Assembly (NCBI RefSeq): GCF_024464655.1
Contig: NZ_JANHAV010000009.1
Span: forward strand, 1-64,000
DNA length: 64,000 nucleotides
Reading direction: 5' to 3'
Origin: Halobellus inordinatus
GTDB lineage: Archaea; Halobacteriota; Halobacteria; Halobacteriales; Haloferacaceae
Below the pieces are notes generated by a model, which was not told the origin of the DNA, made no database searches, and saw nothing but the letters and a program-made list of their open reading frames with translations. The position numbers were made by a program, and so were the translations under genes. This document shows positions 26,950 through 36,782 of this stretch, in pieces; within the stretch, counting starts at the first letter, position 1; each line of letters starts with the position of its first letter.

Positions 26950-26972
26950 GGCCCTTCACCACAAACCTTATA

Positions 26973-27926
26973 ATGGAACGTTCGCGTCGTCAGCGCCAGC
27001 GAGAGCAGGAGACCGAACAGACAGACGACGAGCGACTCGTCTGCCCGGAGTGCGAGTCGTCGGACATCGTCACGGACGCCGATCAGGGGGAGTTGGTGTG
27101 TGACGACTGCGGCTTAGTTTTGGACGAACAACAGATCGACCGCGGGCCCGAGTGGCGGGCATTCAACCACTCCGAGCGGCAGTCGAAGTCCCGCGTGGGC
27201 GCGCCGATCACGGAGACGATGCACGACCGGGGGCTGACGACGACGATCGACTGGAAGGACAAAGACGCCTACGGGCGCTCGCTCTCCTCGGAGAAGCGCT
27301 CGCAGATGCACCGATTGCGCAAGTGGCAAGAGCGCATCCGGACGAAGGACGCAGGCGAGCGCAACCTCCAGTTCGCGCTCTCGGAGATCGACCGGATGGC
27401 GTCGGCGCTGGGCGTCCCACGATCGGTACGGGAGGTCGCGTCTGTCATCTATCGCCGCGCGCTCAACGAGGACCTCATCCGCGGCCGGTCCATCGAAGGC
27501 GTCGCCACCTCCGCGCTCTACGCCGCCTGCCGGCAGGAAGGCATTCCGCGCTCGCTCGACGAAGTCGCGGAGGTCTCGCGCGTTCCCCAGAAGGAGATCG
27601 GTCGGACGTATCGCTACATCTCCCAGGAACTCGGCCTCGAACTGAAGCCGGTCGACCCAAAGCAGTTCGTCCCCCGCTTCGCCTCGTCGCTCGGGCTGAG
27701 CGAGGAAGTCCAATCGAAGGCGACCGAGATCATCGACGTCTCCGCAGAACAGGGCCTCCTCTCGGGGAAGTCGCCGACGGGGTTCGCGGCCGCGGCGATC
27801 TATGCAGCGTCGCTGCTCTGCAACGAGAAGAAGACCCAGCGCGAGGTCGCCGACGTCGCGCAGGTGACGGAAGTCACCATCCGGAATCGCTATCAAGAGC
27901 AGATCGAAGCGATGGGCTTCCGCTGA
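26973..27926 (+). CDS. tfb: Transcription initiation factor IIB
   Basis: The 317-residue TFB binds the BRE next to TBP and recruits RNA polymerase. The zinc ribbon uses C24, C27, C43 and C46 (CPEC and CDDC). The B-finger/linker is [24 protein letters not shown]-like and ends [22 protein letters not shown]. The two cyclin-like repeats lie at about 115-205 and 210-300, the second including a helix-turn-helix near [18 protein letters not shown]. Haloarchaea carry several TFBs, so which paralogue this is cannot be told. Confidence 0.95.
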   Translation: MERSRRQRQREQETEQTDDERLVCPECESSDIVTDADQGELVCDDCGLVLDEQQIDRGPEWRAFNHSERQSKSRVGAPITETMHDRGLTTTIDWKDKDAYGRSLSSEKRSQMHRLRKWQERIRTKDAGERNLQFALSEIDRMASALGVPRSVREVASVIYRRALNEDLIRGRSIEGVATSALYAACRQEGIPRSLDEVAEVSRVPQKEIGRTYRYISQELGLELKPVDPKQFVPRFASSLGLSEEVQSKATEIIDVSAEQGLLSGKSPTGFAAAAIYAASLLCNEKKTQREVADVAQVTEVTIRNRYQEQIEAMGFR

Positions 27927-27959
27927 ACGGTCTCCTCTCCTCGCAGGCTCGAACCGCTC

Positions 27960-30638
27960 TCACTCCTGGATTTCGACGCCCGTGATCTCGAATCGCGCCC
28001 CGCCGGTTTCGCTATCGGTGACGGTGACGGTCCAGCCGTGTGCTTCGGCGATCTGATCGACGATATTGAGCCCGAGCCCGGTCCCGTCGTCCGCGGTCGA
28101 GTAGCCGGTCGCGAACACGTCCTCGCGCTCCTCGGCGGGGATTCCGGGGCCGTCGTCGGCGACGTAGAAGCCGCCGTCGACGTCGCCGATCGTGACTGTC
28201 ACGTCTTCGCCCGCGTGTTCGATGGCGTTGCGAAGGAGGTTCTCGAACAGTTGCCGGAGCCGCGCCGGATCCGCGATTATCGTGCGATCCGTGTCGATCA
28301 CGAGCGACGCCTCCGCCGTCGAGACGGTTCGCCAGCACTCGTCCATCAGGTTGCCGAGCGCGACGGCGTCAGTCGCGTTCGCGCGGCCGCCTTCGCGCGC
28401 TAGGACGAGCAGGTCTTCGATCAGTTCTTCCATCCGTTCGAGCGCCTCTGCGGCGACATCCAGATGCTCCGCTCCGACCCCCGCACTCGGGTGGTCACTC
28501 GCACGTTCCGATCGGACCAGCTCGATCCGCCCTTCCGCCACGTTCAGCGGATTGCGGAGGTCGTGGCTGACGACCGTCGCGAACTGTTCGAGGCGGTCGA
28601 TCTGCCGTTCGAGTTCCTGTTCGTACTCGTGACGCTCGGAGACGTCGCGGCTGAACGCGATGAACCGCTCGTTGCCGTGAAATCTGATCTTCGTGATCCA
28701 GACCTCGACGGGGAAGGTCGTGCCGTCGCGTCGCCGGTGCCGACCCTGAAGCTTTATCCGCTCGCCGATGGCGGTGTCGTCCCAGACGGTCCGGAGTTCG
28801 TCGGCGGAGTGGTCCGCCTCGATGTCGGCGACGTTCATCGAGAGCAGCGCCTCCCGTGAGTAGCCGAGGTTCTCGACGTTCTGTCGGTTGACGTCGACGA
28901 CGTTCCCCTCGGCATCGTGGACGGTGATCGCGTCCGGCGACTCCTCAAAGAGCGCCCGGAGCCGTTCTCTGCTCCGTTCGAGTTCCTGTTGGCGCTCCTT
29001 CTGTTCGGAGATATCGGCGTTGACCGCGACGAAGCGCTCGATATCGCCGCCCTCGCTTTCGACCGGGGCGATCGTCTGATCGACGACGTATCGATCGCCG
29101 GATTTCGTCTTGTTGACGATCTCACTTCGCCAGACGTCGCCGTCCAGAATCGTCCCCCACAACTCCTCGTAGAACTCCCGATCGTGCTCGTTGGACTTCA
29201 GGATCCGCGGGTTCTGTCCGAGTACTTGGTCGGCGTCGTATCCCGTAGTCTGTTCGAACGCCGGGTTCACGTAGACGATCGTGCCGTCTCGCTTCGTGAA
29301 GTACACCGAGTGCCCCGAGGCTTCGATGGCCTCCCGAAAGAGCCGAAGCGAGCGGTCGCGCTCTTTGCGTTCTGTGACGTCTCGGACGATTCCATCGACG
29401 TACGTGCCGTCGGATTCTCCGGTCTTCAGAAGGGTGAGGGATCCCCAGCGGTGTTCGCCCGTCAGCGTCCGAATCGGCACGTCGTAGTTCTGCACGACTC
29501 CGTCGCGGCCGAGTCGACGACGTAGTTCGGCCAGGTCTGCTGCCTCCCGAACGAAGTCCTCGACGGCGTGCCCCGCGACTCCTTCGGGAGTGTCAGCGCC
29601 GAGTAACGTCGCGAGCGTCGAATTCGCCTCGACGATCTGGCCGTTCGGATCGGGGGGCGCTCGGAAGATGCCGGCCGAGGACGCGTCGAGTAATCGCTCG
29701 TAGCGCTCGCGGTGGGCGTCGGCATCGACGCGGTGGAGTGCGTGTGCGACGTCCTCGCCCAGTTCCGTGAGGAGGTCGCGTTCCTGCGCGTCGAAGGCGT
29801 TCGTTCGGTCCGCATAGACGTTGAGAACGCCGTAGAGGCCGTCGTCGTACACCAGCGGAATGGCCGCGCTGGACCGATAGCCGCGGTCGAGCGCGTGGGC
29901 GCGCCACGGTTCGTACCTCGCGTCTTCCGGGATGTTCTGTACGACCGAGAGTTCCCGCGTCAGGACGGCGTTCGCGGTGGGACCGGGCTCTTCTAGACCG
30001 CTGTCGGTCGTGATCTCGATGGCATCTAGATAGCCCTGATCGACGCCCGCGGCGGCGACGGGTTCGACGGCGTTCGCGTCCGCGTCGTGCCTGCCGATCC
30101 ACGCGAAGCGATAGGGATCGGCCTCGCTGATGAGCCGGCACGTTTGGCGTTCGATCTCCGTTCGGGTGTCAGCGTGTACGACGGCCCGATTGGTCTCGCT
30201 GCGCACGCGACGGATGCGTTCGAGCTCGGCCGCACGCTGGGCGTTACGGTACCGTTCGACGGCGTTCGTGATCCGGTTGGCGAGGAGTTCGTACTGCTCG
30301 CTTTGTGTTCCCTTCCGGAGGTAGTCTGTCGCGCCGCGTGTGATAGCGTCGCTCGCGAGCGACTCGCTTCCCTCGCCGGTGAAGAGGATGAACGGGAGGT
30401 CGGGATCCTGCTCGCGGACCGCTTCCAGCAGTTCGATCCCGTTCATTTCGGGCATCTGATAGTCCGAGACGACGCAGTCGAACGACGCCGCGCCGTCCGT
30501 GAGCCGTTCGAGACCGCCGGCCGCGACAGATTCAGTGACGACTTCTAGGCGGTCGTCCTGCCGAGCGAGCACCGTCGACGTGAGGTCTAAGAAGTGGGGG
30601 TCGTCGTCGACGTGCAACACCCGTATCCCGCCAGTCAT
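27960..30638 (-). CDS. Hybrid sensor histidine kinase: receiver-GAF-PAS-PAS-PAS-HisKA-HATPase
   Basis: From the chosen start MTGGIRVLHVDDDPHFLDLT the protein is 892 residues and soluble. Its N-terminal receiver has phospho-acceptor D59 (VVSDYQMPEMNG) and K109. A GAF-like domain follows at about 160-320 (PYRFAWIGRHDADAN ... LYGVLNVYADRTNAFD). Three PAS/PAC units contain RWGSLTLLKTGESDGTYVDGIV, VYFTKRDGTIVYVNPAFEQTTGYDADQ and DAITVHDAEGNVVDVNRQNVENLGY. The kinase core has VVSHDLRNPLNVAEGR (His about 690), the N box LLRNAIEHAGEDV, and the G boxes VADDGPGIPAEE and DDGTGLGLNIV. The ligand and partner are unknown. A minus-strand TATA (CATTTATACC, about 30668-30677) supports the start. Confidence 0.9.
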   Translation of the reverse strand: MTGGIRVLHVDDDPHFLDLTSTVLARQDDRLEVVTESVAAGGLERLTDGAASFDCVVSDYQMPEMNGIELLEAVREQDPDLPFILFTGEGSESLASDAITRGATDYLRKGTQSEQYELLANRITNAVERYRNAQRAAELERIRRVRSETNRAVVHADTRTEIERQTCRLISEADPYRFAWIGRHDADANAVEPVAAAGVDQGYLDAIEITTDSGLEEPGPTANAVLTRELSVVQNIPEDARYEPWRAHALDRGYRSSAAIPLVYDDGLYGVLNVYADRTNAFDAQERDLLTELGEDVAHALHRVDADAHRERYERLLDASSAGIFRAPPDPNGQIVEANSTLATLLGADTPEGVAGHAVEDFVREAADLAELRRRLGRDGVVQNYDVPIRTLTGEHRWGSLTLLKTGESDGTYVDGIVRDVTERKERDRSLRLFREAIEASGHSVYFTKRDGTIVYVNPAFEQTTGYDADQVLGQNPRILKSNEHDREFYEELWGTILDGDVWRSEIVNKTKSGDRYVVDQTIAPVESEGGDIERFVAVNADISEQKERQQELERSRERLRALFEESPDAITVHDAEGNVVDVNRQNVENLGYSREALLSMNVADIEADHSADELRTVWDDTAIGERIKLQGRHRRRDGTTFPVEVWITKIRFHGNERFIAFSRDVSERHEYEQELERQIDRLEQFATVVSHDLRNPLNVAEGRIELVRSERASDHPSAGVGAEHLDVAAEALERMEELIEDLLVLAREGGRANATDAVALGNLMDECWRTVSTAEASLVIDTDRTIIADPARLRQLFENLLRNAIEHAGEDVTVTIGDVDGGFYVADDGPGIPAEEREDVFATGYSTADDGTGLGLNIVDQIAEAHGWTVTVTDSETGGARFEITGVEIQE

Positions 30639-30697
30639 ACCAAGTGGACTTTGGCTACTGTTGGTATAAATGGGGCAGTTTGATTCCGACGGGTGGG

Positions 30698-32422
30698 TCA
30701 TCGTTTCTCTGGGGCCGTGAACACGACGACCTCGCGGTTCCACAGACCAAGGCGGTATGTCGTCGCCTCGTAGTCAGAGCCGAGTCGCTCCGCGAGCTCG
30801 GTGTGGTGTGTGGGCGCAGCGATCACGACCGGGGGCGCCGACGCGTTCGCGTACGCCGAATCGAACGTCGAGGCGTTCGCCGTACTCGTCGCGTCCGCGC
30901 CCGCCGCTTCGACGTACCACGTCAGCGGCAGTCGGTTCCCCCAGGCGTCGCCCACCGGCGGGAACCGGGTCGTCCGGTCAGGCGGGACGTGGTACGCCGC
31001 ACCGACGTAGAGAACCTCGGCCGTCGACGAGTCGCCGTCGGCAGCAGCGCGTGCCGCCGCTTCGATCGGTTCGAGGTCGCCGCTCGGCTGGGCGAACTGC
31101 GCGAGTCGGTTGTCGCGGTCGGAGGACCCGTAGACGCTTCCGGCGGTGACGGCACCCACCTGCGCGACGACCGCGAGGACGACGAGGGCGACCGCGACGA
31201 CGGTTCCGGCATCGACGTCGGGGCCGGATGCGGCAGCAGCCCCGCGGCGGAGGAACGCGGCGAAGCCGACCGCTGCGGGGAGCGACAGCGGGACGACGAC
31301 GTGCACGAGCGTCCACGGGGCTGAGACCTCCGCGATCGTCGGGAACAGGATGACCGCCAGAAGCCCCCAGTAGCCGACGCCCTCGATCAGCGGCCGGCGG
31401 GCCGACGCGTAGCGCACCCAGAGCGTGGTTCCGACGCCGACCGCGACGACCGGGAGCGCGACCGCAGTCAGGGTCCCGGCCGCGTCGCCGAGATACGGGA
31501 GCAGCGAGTGCGTGCCGTCGGGATAGCGGTTGACGACGCGGACGCCGACGAAGCGCCAGAGCGCGCCGACCGTCCCCTCGTAGATCGCGAGGTGGAACTC
31601 CGTCGGATCGTAGAGCCCGACGTCGACGCCGGGACCTGCGCGGGGCGCGAACAGAAAGACCGTCGTGCCGATGAAAAGCAGCGCGGCGCGGGCGGCCGCC
31701 GTCGTCGTCCCAGCGAGTCGCGCTCGGAGCGCTGCCGCCGCCGCCCGGGCGCTCGCTCCGCCGTCGGCGGCGACGCTGTGCTGCTCGACGACGAGGACCC
31801 ACACTGCGAGCCAACAGCAGAGATAGCCAGCGACGAACCCCGAAGCGGACGCCGCGAGCGACAGCGCGACCGCAGCAGCGTACGCGTCGCGTCGGCTGTC
31901 GCGATCCCACGCCCGCAGGGCGAAGCCGACGAACGCGAAGCCGAACAGCGCAAGCGGCACGTCGCCGCGGAGGAAACGCGAGTAGTAGAGGACGAGTGGC
32001 TGAAACGCGAGGAGAGCGGCGAACAGGACCGTTTCGGCGTCGTCGAGACGGTCGCGAAAGAGCAGTGCGACGAGCGGGAGCGCCGCCCCGAGGACGGCGA
32101 TAGGGAGTCGGGCGACCCACTCTGAGACGCCGACGAGGGCGAACAGCGTGCGGCCGACGAGCGGGAGCAGCGGGCCGCCGGCGATCGGACGGTACTGGTA
32201 GGCGCCGGTGTCGAGATAGCGGAGCGTCCAGTAGCCGACGCGCGCCTCGTCCCAGTGAAACGGGCGCGCGCCGAGACCGACGAGTCGGACGAGGAGACCA
32301 GCGAACGCGAGGGCGACGACGACGCCGAGAACGCGGTCACGTCGGAACGAGAGGCCGGCGAGCGACGCCGACACCGGCGTTCGCTCGGAACCCCCGGGCG
32401 CGGCGTCGCCCTCGCGAGACAT
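30698..32422 (-). CDS. Agl23-like polytopic membrane protein (GT39-like, TIGR03663 type)
   Basis: The 574-residue protein has ten or more transmembrane helices. An early acidic loop ARPFHWDEARVGYWTLRYLDTG recalls the catalytic Asp/Glu loop of GT-C glycosyltransferases and of the haloarchaeal flippase-associated family Agl23. GGPLLPLVGRTLFALVG and YYSRFLRGDVPLALFGFAFVG are further family stretches. It could act in lipid-linked glycan transfer for surface N-glycosylation. I started at MSREGDAAPGGSERTPV because the upstream 35 residues overlap the promoter of the divergent gene. Its stop lies 60 nt from the kinase start. Confidence 0.78.
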   Translation of the reverse strand: MSREGDAAPGGSERTPVSASLAGLSFRRDRVLGVVVALAFAGLLVRLVGLGARPFHWDEARVGYWTLRYLDTGAYQYRPIAGGPLLPLVGRTLFALVGVSEWVARLPIAVLGAALPLVALLFRDRLDDAETVLFAALLAFQPLVLYYSRFLRGDVPLALFGFAFVGFALRAWDRDSRRDAYAAAVALSLAASASGFVAGYLCCWLAVWVLVVEQHSVAADGGASARAAAAALRARLAGTTTAAARAALLFIGTTVFLFAPRAGPGVDVGLYDPTEFHLAIYEGTVGALWRFVGVRVVNRYPDGTHSLLPYLGDAAGTLTAVALPVVAVGVGTTLWVRYASARRPLIEGVGYWGLLAVILFPTIAEVSAPWTLVHVVVPLSLPAAVGFAAFLRRGAAAASGPDVDAGTVVAVALVVLAVVAQVGAVTAGSVYGSSDRDNRLAQFAQPSGDLEPIEAAARAAADGDSSTAEVLYVGAAYHVPPDRTTRFPPVGDAWGNRLPLTWYVEAAGADATSTANASTFDSAYANASAPPVVIAAPTHHTELAERLGSDYEATTYRLGLWNREVVVFTAPEKR

Positions 32423-32558
32423 AGCGGTCCCTCGCGGCCCGGAGGGTAGAAACTTTGTGATCCAGAGGCCGCCGACACCGACCGTGTGCCCATCGTCAAC
32501 GACCGCGGTCACCGACCCGATCCGCAACGCACAAACGGCGTCCCGACCCAGCGCGGGT

Positions 32559-32936
32559 ATGACCGTCGTCGACGCGCTGCCGCCGCGGCCGCTAGAACCT
32601 CAGGAACTGCTCCAACTGAACGACGCCGAGGCGCTCGAACTGGCCGTCCCGATCGAGGACGAGGGCCGCGCCTCCGGCGTGCTCGTCGCCACCGGAGAGT
32701 GGGTGAAAGGCCTCGCCTTCGACGTCGACGCGGAGTCGTGGACCGTCGTCGAGACCGTCAGCCTCGGTGAAGGCGTCGAGCGCGTCGACGGCTTGCAGGC
32801 CTGCGAGGCGGCCATCCTTCGATTCCGCGGCGACGACCCTGAGGCGATGACCGCCGAGAACGCACCGGGAACGTACGAGCCGGAGGTCGACCAGTCGGCC
32901 GGGGCCGACGAGGCTACCGGAGCCGAGGACGAGTAG
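32559..32936 (+). CDS. Conserved haloarchaeal hypothetical protein
   Basis: The 125-residue protein starts MTVVDALPPRPLEPQELLQL and has a compact beta-rich core (SGVLVATGEWVKGLAFDVDAESWTVVETV) and an acidic, disordered tail (YEPEVDQSAGADEATGAEDE). No family function is recognised. It is divergent from the Agl23-like gene and upstream of the universal stress protein. Confidence 0.7.
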   Translation: MTVVDALPPRPLEPQELLQLNDAEALELAVPIEDEGRASGVLVATGEWVKGLAFDVDAESWTVVETVSLGEGVERVDGLQACEAAILRFRGDDPEAMTAENAPGTYEPEVDQSAGADEATGAEDE

Positions 32937-32992
32937 CTGTCGACGAGGACGGGGCGACGGCCGGCGAAACCGAATGACAATCGAGCGTACCT

Positions 32993-32999
32993 TCTAAAA
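32993..32999 (+). promoter_or_regulatory. TATA-like box of the USP gene
   Basis: CTTCTAAAACC is about 30 nt before the ATG at 33028. Confidence 0.5.
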
Positions 33000-33027
33000 C
33001 CTTCGCGACGTAGGGCCGGGTGAGACG

Positions 33028-33498
33028 ATGTACGACAAGATTCTCGTTCCGACTGACGGAAGCGCCGCGACCGAGGGCGCAGTCGAACACGCCATCGAAC
33101 TCGCGAAACAGTACGACGCGACGGTACACGCGCTGTACGTCGTCGACACGGGTGCGTACTCCTCACTGGAGATGGGCTCGGATATCGTCATCGAGGCCCT
33201 TCAAGAGGAAGGCAACAGCGCGGTCGAGGAGGTCGAAGAGCGCGGCGAAGAGGCCGGCGTGGACGTCGTCACGACTGTCGAGACGGGTATCGCACACCGC
33301 GTCATCGTCGACTACGTGGCCGAGGAGGGAATCGACCTCGTCGTGATGGGGACGCACGGCCGAACCGGCGTCGGTCGCTTCCTCCTCGGGAGCGTTGCCG
33401 AGAAGGTCGTCCGCACCGCCGACGCGCCGGTGATGACGGTCCGCTCAGAGGACAAAGAGGCGGAAGCCGACGGCGGCCCCGCAGTCGACGAGGCATAA
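33028..33498 (+). CDS. Universal stress protein UspA family
   Basis: The 156-residue protein opens MYDKILVPTDGSAATEGAVE, the typical Usp strand and nucleotide-contact Asp. It contains the ATP-binding pattern G-x2-G-x9-G-S in GTHGRTGVGRFLLGSVAEKVV, then TADAPVMTVR. An acidic low-complexity tail follows. It is probably an ATP-binding homodimer with a regulatory or stress role. It has its own promoter. Confidence 0.92.
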   Translation: MYDKILVPTDGSAATEGAVEHAIELAKQYDATVHALYVVDTGAYSSLEMGSDIVIEALQEEGNSAVEEVEERGEEAGVDVVTTVETGIAHRVIVDYVAEEGIDLVVMGTHGRTGVGRFLLGSVAEKVVRTADAPVMTVRSEDKEAEADGGPAVDEA

Positions 33499-33575
33499 TC
33501 CGGACGACACGCCGACACGGCCGGGACGCGACCGCTTCGCAAAGAGTTTTGAAACGGTCCACCGAACGGCGAGGT

Positions 33576-33902
33576 ATGACCGAGTACACCGTCGAGTTCG
33601 TCGGCACCGGCGAGACCGTCGACGTGTCGGACAAGCAGACGATCCTCAAGGCCTGTCTCGAAGCGGGCATCGCTCAGGAGTACTCCTGCCGCGTCGGGAT
33701 GTGTCTCGCCTGTTCGGCGGAGATCGTCGAGGGCGAGGTCACCCAACCCGCCGCACGTGGGCTCACCGACGAGGAGCGCGAAGACTACGCGCTGACGTGT
33801 ATGGCCCGCCCGCAGAGCGACCTGAAGCTGAAGCGCGGCGTCTACCCACCGAGCATCGAGCAGGACGCAGCCGACGCCGCTGCTGCAGCGGACGACGACT
33901 GA
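33576..33902 (+). CDS. Plant-type [2Fe-2S] ferredoxin
   Basis: The 108-residue ferredoxin has cluster ligands C38, C43, C46 and C75 in the CX4CX2CX28C pattern (YSCRVGMCLACSA and YALTCMARP). Start MTEYTVEFVGTGETVD was chosen over a reading nine residues longer. Unlike the main haloarchaeal ferredoxin it lacks the large N-terminal acidic insert. The tail DAADAAAAADDD is low-complexity. It transfers electrons to an unidentified partner and is transcribed alone. Confidence 0.9.
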   Translation: MTEYTVEFVGTGETVDVSDKQTILKACLEAGIAQEYSCRVGMCLACSAEIVEGEVTQPAARGLTDEEREDYALTCMARPQSDLKLKRGVYPPSIEQDAADAAAAADDD

Positions 33903-33938
33903 GGTCGGTTCCCTGGCGGGTAGAAGAGCGAGAGAACG

Positions 33939-35825
33939 CTATTTGTCGGATCGGTCCGTGTCGTCTCCGGGCCCGCTAACAGAGACGCCGCCATCGGTTC
34001 CCACGAACGCGAACGACTCGTCGGATTCAGAGTCCTCGCCGTTCTCCATTGAACTCCCGTTCGAGAGCACGTCACGCGGTGGGCCGTCCGCGTTCGTCGT
34101 GTCGATTCCAGCCGGCGGTTCGGCGTCGAAATCGAGGTCGGAGGGCATCTCACTCCCTCCGGAGCCCATCGACTCGGCGTCGTCGTCGGCCGTAACGAGG
34201 CGATCCGCGGCGTCCTGGATCGTGTCCATCCGCTGGGTCTGTTCGCGGCTGGCTTCCGCGACGTCGTCGACGCGGTCTGCGATCTCCTCGGAGCGCTCGC
34301 GCGTCGTCTCGACCATCGCCGTCACCTCCTCGGCGCTGACCGCCTGCTCGTCGGTCGCGGTCGCGACCTCGGCGATTCCTTCGGTCGTTCGCTCGACTGC
34401 GTCGACGATCTCATCGAGGCTGTCCATCGCGTCCTCACCGCGGTCGATACCCTCGTGGAGTTTGTCGGTCGTCTCCGAGAGGCTCTCGATCGTCTCGGCG
34501 GCGTCGGTCTGGACGCGACCGACAGTCTCCTCGACGTCGCTTGCGCGCTGTCGGGACTCCTCGGCGAGTTGTTTCACCTCGTCGGCGACGACGGCGAATC
34601 CGTCGCCGGCCTCGCCCGCCCGCGCCGCCTCGATCGAGGCGTTCAGTGCGAGCAGATTCGTCTGCTCTGCGATCTCGTCGATCGCTTCGATGACTTCGTC
34701 GACTTCGTCGATCTGCGCCTGGAGTCGTTCGAGATCGGCTGAGGCCTGGTTCGCGGCGTCTGCGACTTCCTCCATCACGTCGATCGCCTCGTCGGCGGCG
34801 GTCTCGCCGGATCGCGCACGCGAGACCGCCTCGTCGCTCGTGTTTTCGACGTCCTCGGCGGTCGCAGCGATCTCCTCGACGGTCGCACTCATCTGTGAGA
34901 CCTCCGCGGCGACCTCCTCCATATCGTCCGCCTGGTCGTTTGCGATGTCGCGGATCGTCGCAGAGCGTTCGGCGACGACCGACGAGGCCGAGGAGACGTC
35001 TTCGATCGGGTCTTTGAGGTCCTGTTTGACCTCGCGGGCCAACTCCTCGCGGTGTTCCGCCTCGCGGCGCGCCTCCTCGCTGTAGGCGTGAATGTAGGTG
35101 TCCATCGCGATCTGCTGGTCGATCGCGAGCACTTTGAGGAGAGAACTGGCCCGGTCGACCACGGCGTCGACTGCGGCGTCGACGTCGTTCGTGTCGGCGT
35201 CGGCAGCAGCGTCGGCACCGCCCGCTCCGTCATCGTCGTCGCGTTCGTTCGCGCCGCCGACAATCCGTGAGAACAGACCGTCGTTTGCGTCGTCGGGGTC
35301 GTCCCCGCCGGACTGCGTCGTGGAAGCAGATTGAGCCGTGTCGCTCTGAGCGGAGCCACCGAACTCCTCTTTGACCGCATCCCCGATAGCCGACATCAGA
35401 CCGTCGTAGTAGATGCTGTACGCGCCGAGATAGAACTTCGGCCCCATATCCAACATATTGTGGATCTTGCCGATGCGAGCGCGCTGGGCGAAGTAGTCCC
35501 GACCGTACTCGCCGCTGGCGAGCGAGCGCAGATACTGCGATTGGGTCTTTTTCAGTTGATCGACGCCCTTGCTCGACCGACCGAGGACCTCAGTGGCCCG
35601 AGGGTCGCTCGTCAGGTGGTCGTAAAAATCGTCGACGATCTCATCGGCTATTTCGTCGAACGTCGGTTCGAGCGCACGCATCCGCTCTTTGTCCGCCTCC
35701 GTGAGGCGAACGAAGGACTTGCGCCACTCCCGTTCTGATTCGTCGATTCCCAATGCGTCGATTAGCTCGTCGCCGTCGACGAGGCCCCTCGTGTCGTCGG
35801 TTACTACGACGCCTCGGTCGTTCAT
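33939..35825 (-). CDS. hemAT: HemAT-type globin-coupled chemotaxis transducer
   Basis: The 628-residue soluble transducer begins [20 protein letters not shown]. Residues about 20-190 form a protoglobin sensor ([19 protein letters not shown]; the probable haem-ligating His in [26 protein letters not shown]). An acidic Gly/Asp-rich insertion follows ([11 protein letters not shown]...[13 protein letters not shown]), then the methyl-accepting signalling coiled coil with the invariant hairpin [47 protein letters not shown]. It senses O2 and signals to CheA/CheW. No transmembrane helix is present. The start was chosen because the 178 residues upstream are shadow composition. Confidence 0.9.
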   Translation of the reverse strand: MNDRGVVVTDDTRGLVDGDELIDALGIDESEREWRKSFVRLTEADKERMRALEPTFDEIADEIVDDFYDHLTSDPRATEVLGRSSKGVDQLKKTQSQYLRSLASGEYGRDYFAQRARIGKIHNMLDMGPKFYLGAYSIYYDGLMSAIGDAVKEEFGGSAQSDTAQSASTTQSGGDDPDDANDGLFSRIVGGANERDDDDGAGGADAAADADTNDVDAAVDAVVDRASSLLKVLAIDQQIAMDTYIHAYSEEARREAEHREELAREVKQDLKDPIEDVSSASSVVAERSATIRDIANDQADDMEEVAAEVSQMSATVEEIAATAEDVENTSDEAVSRARSGETAADEAIDVMEEVADAANQASADLERLQAQIDEVDEVIEAIDEIAEQTNLLALNASIEAARAGEAGDGFAVVADEVKQLAEESRQRASDVEETVGRVQTDAAETIESLSETTDKLHEGIDRGEDAMDSLDEIVDAVERTTEGIAEVATATDEQAVSAEEVTAMVETTRERSEEIADRVDDVAEASREQTQRMDTIQDAADRLVTADDDAESMGSGGSEMPSDLDFDAEPPAGIDTTNADGPPRDVLSNGSSMENGEDSESDESFAFVGTDGGVSVSGPGDDTDRSDK

Positions 35826-35971
35826 ATGTAGGGGACCAACATCTCGACATAAGATTGTTCGCTCCCCGGTATCAGGTCTGATACTCCTCCGCCGACGACG
35901 GTGCGGCGAGTGCGACGCACTGTCGCAACGGCGGCGGAAACGGTTAGGTGCTGCGACCGCTCGTTTTCGAT

Positions 35972-36598
35972 ATGAGCCGCGAAGCTCGCGACGGAGACTG
36001 GCTCCGTGAGAAAGTCGAATCGGCGGAAGCTTCGTCGCTGGCGCTGCTCGGGTCCGAACAGTTTCTCTACGCGGCCGCCGGGGGCGATCCGATTCCCGAG
36101 GCGCTGCTCGTTGCCGCCGCAGCGAGCGAACACGCGGCGCGGGAGACGTTCCGACAGTGGACCGAAGACGAGGGAGACGACGACGCCCGCGCTGCTTTCG
36201 AGTCGGTCGTCGAACAGGAGACGGGACACCGCAGCCGGGTCGTGAGCGAACTGGACGGCTGGAGCCCCGAGAGCGGGCCCCCAGGGCCGATGCACGCGTA
36301 TCTCCGCGCCCGTGACGCGACTGTCGAGCGCATCGCCGGCGGGATGGTCGGCCGTCCACTGGTCACGCTCCGGACCCACGAGCGGCTCGTATCCTTCTTC
36401 ACCGCCCGCGGCGACGACCGGCGCGCGGGTCTCTTTCGAGACCTCCGCGCGGAGACGGCGGCCGCCCTCGACGACGGCATCTCACTGCTCGAAACGCGGT
36501 GTGCGAGCGATTCGGCGTGGGAGACCGCCAGGCTCGTCGCGACGTACACGGTCCGGTTGGCCGGCGACGACACGGCCGACACGCTTCGAGGGCTATAG
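35972..36598 (+). CDS. Conserved haloarchaeal all-helical protein (ferritin/rubrerythrin-like pattern)
   Basis: The 208-residue protein starting [20 protein letters not shown] is predicted to be almost entirely helical. Repeated E..H and E..R patterns ([51 protein letters not shown]) resemble the ligand spacing of ferritin-like four-helix bundles. Metal binding is possible but not proven. It is divergent from hemAT. Its TAG stop (36596-36598) is also the first bases of the palindromic element that follows. Confidence 0.6.
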   Translation: MSREARDGDWLREKVESAEASSLALLGSEQFLYAAAGGDPIPEALLVAAAASEHAARETFRQWTEDEGDDDARAAFESVVEQETGHRSRVVSELDGWSPESGPPGPMHAYLRARDATVERIAGGMVGRPLVTLRTHERLVSFFTARGDDRRAGLFRDLRAETAAALDDGISLLETRCASDSAWETARLVATYTVRLAGDDTADTLRGL

Positions 36599-36675
36599 TA
36601 GCGTTTGCAACTGATTGCTCATCCGATCGCACGCAGTCGTGCGATCGAGTGAGTGAAGACTTGCAAACGTTACTA
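36596..36675. mobile_element. 80-bp MITE-like palindrome
   Basis: Terminal repeats TAGTAGCGTTTGCAA and TTGCAAACGTTACTA match at all but one position. A nested 9-bp hairpin, GATCGCACG (36625-36633) with CGTGCGATC (36638-36646), is central. Size and build match the elements at 2608, 40289, 41022 and 59688, but the terminal sequence differs. The flanks are CTA and TAG, so no exact target duplication is visible. The left end overlaps the stop codon of the upstream gene. Confidence 0.6.
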
Positions 36676-36782
36676 TAGGTACCGACCCGGCAGTGTCGAA
36701 CAGCGGGTGAGAGCGGTCGTCCTGTGGTCGGGGTCGGCCGGCCGACATTCCGGTGAGAGCGGGCAGTGCGAACCGGCCGCCC

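Noticed and set aside
31508-32125. Long plus-strand ORF opposite the Agl23-like gene
   Set aside because: It is an antisense shadow rich in Arg, Glu and Asp. GC-rich haloarchaeal DNA produces many such frames, and the minus-strand reading has clear transmembrane helices.
36594-36677. CRISPR-like repeat
   Set aside because: A single palindrome with no spacers or tandem copies. Its structure matches the MITE-like elements instead.
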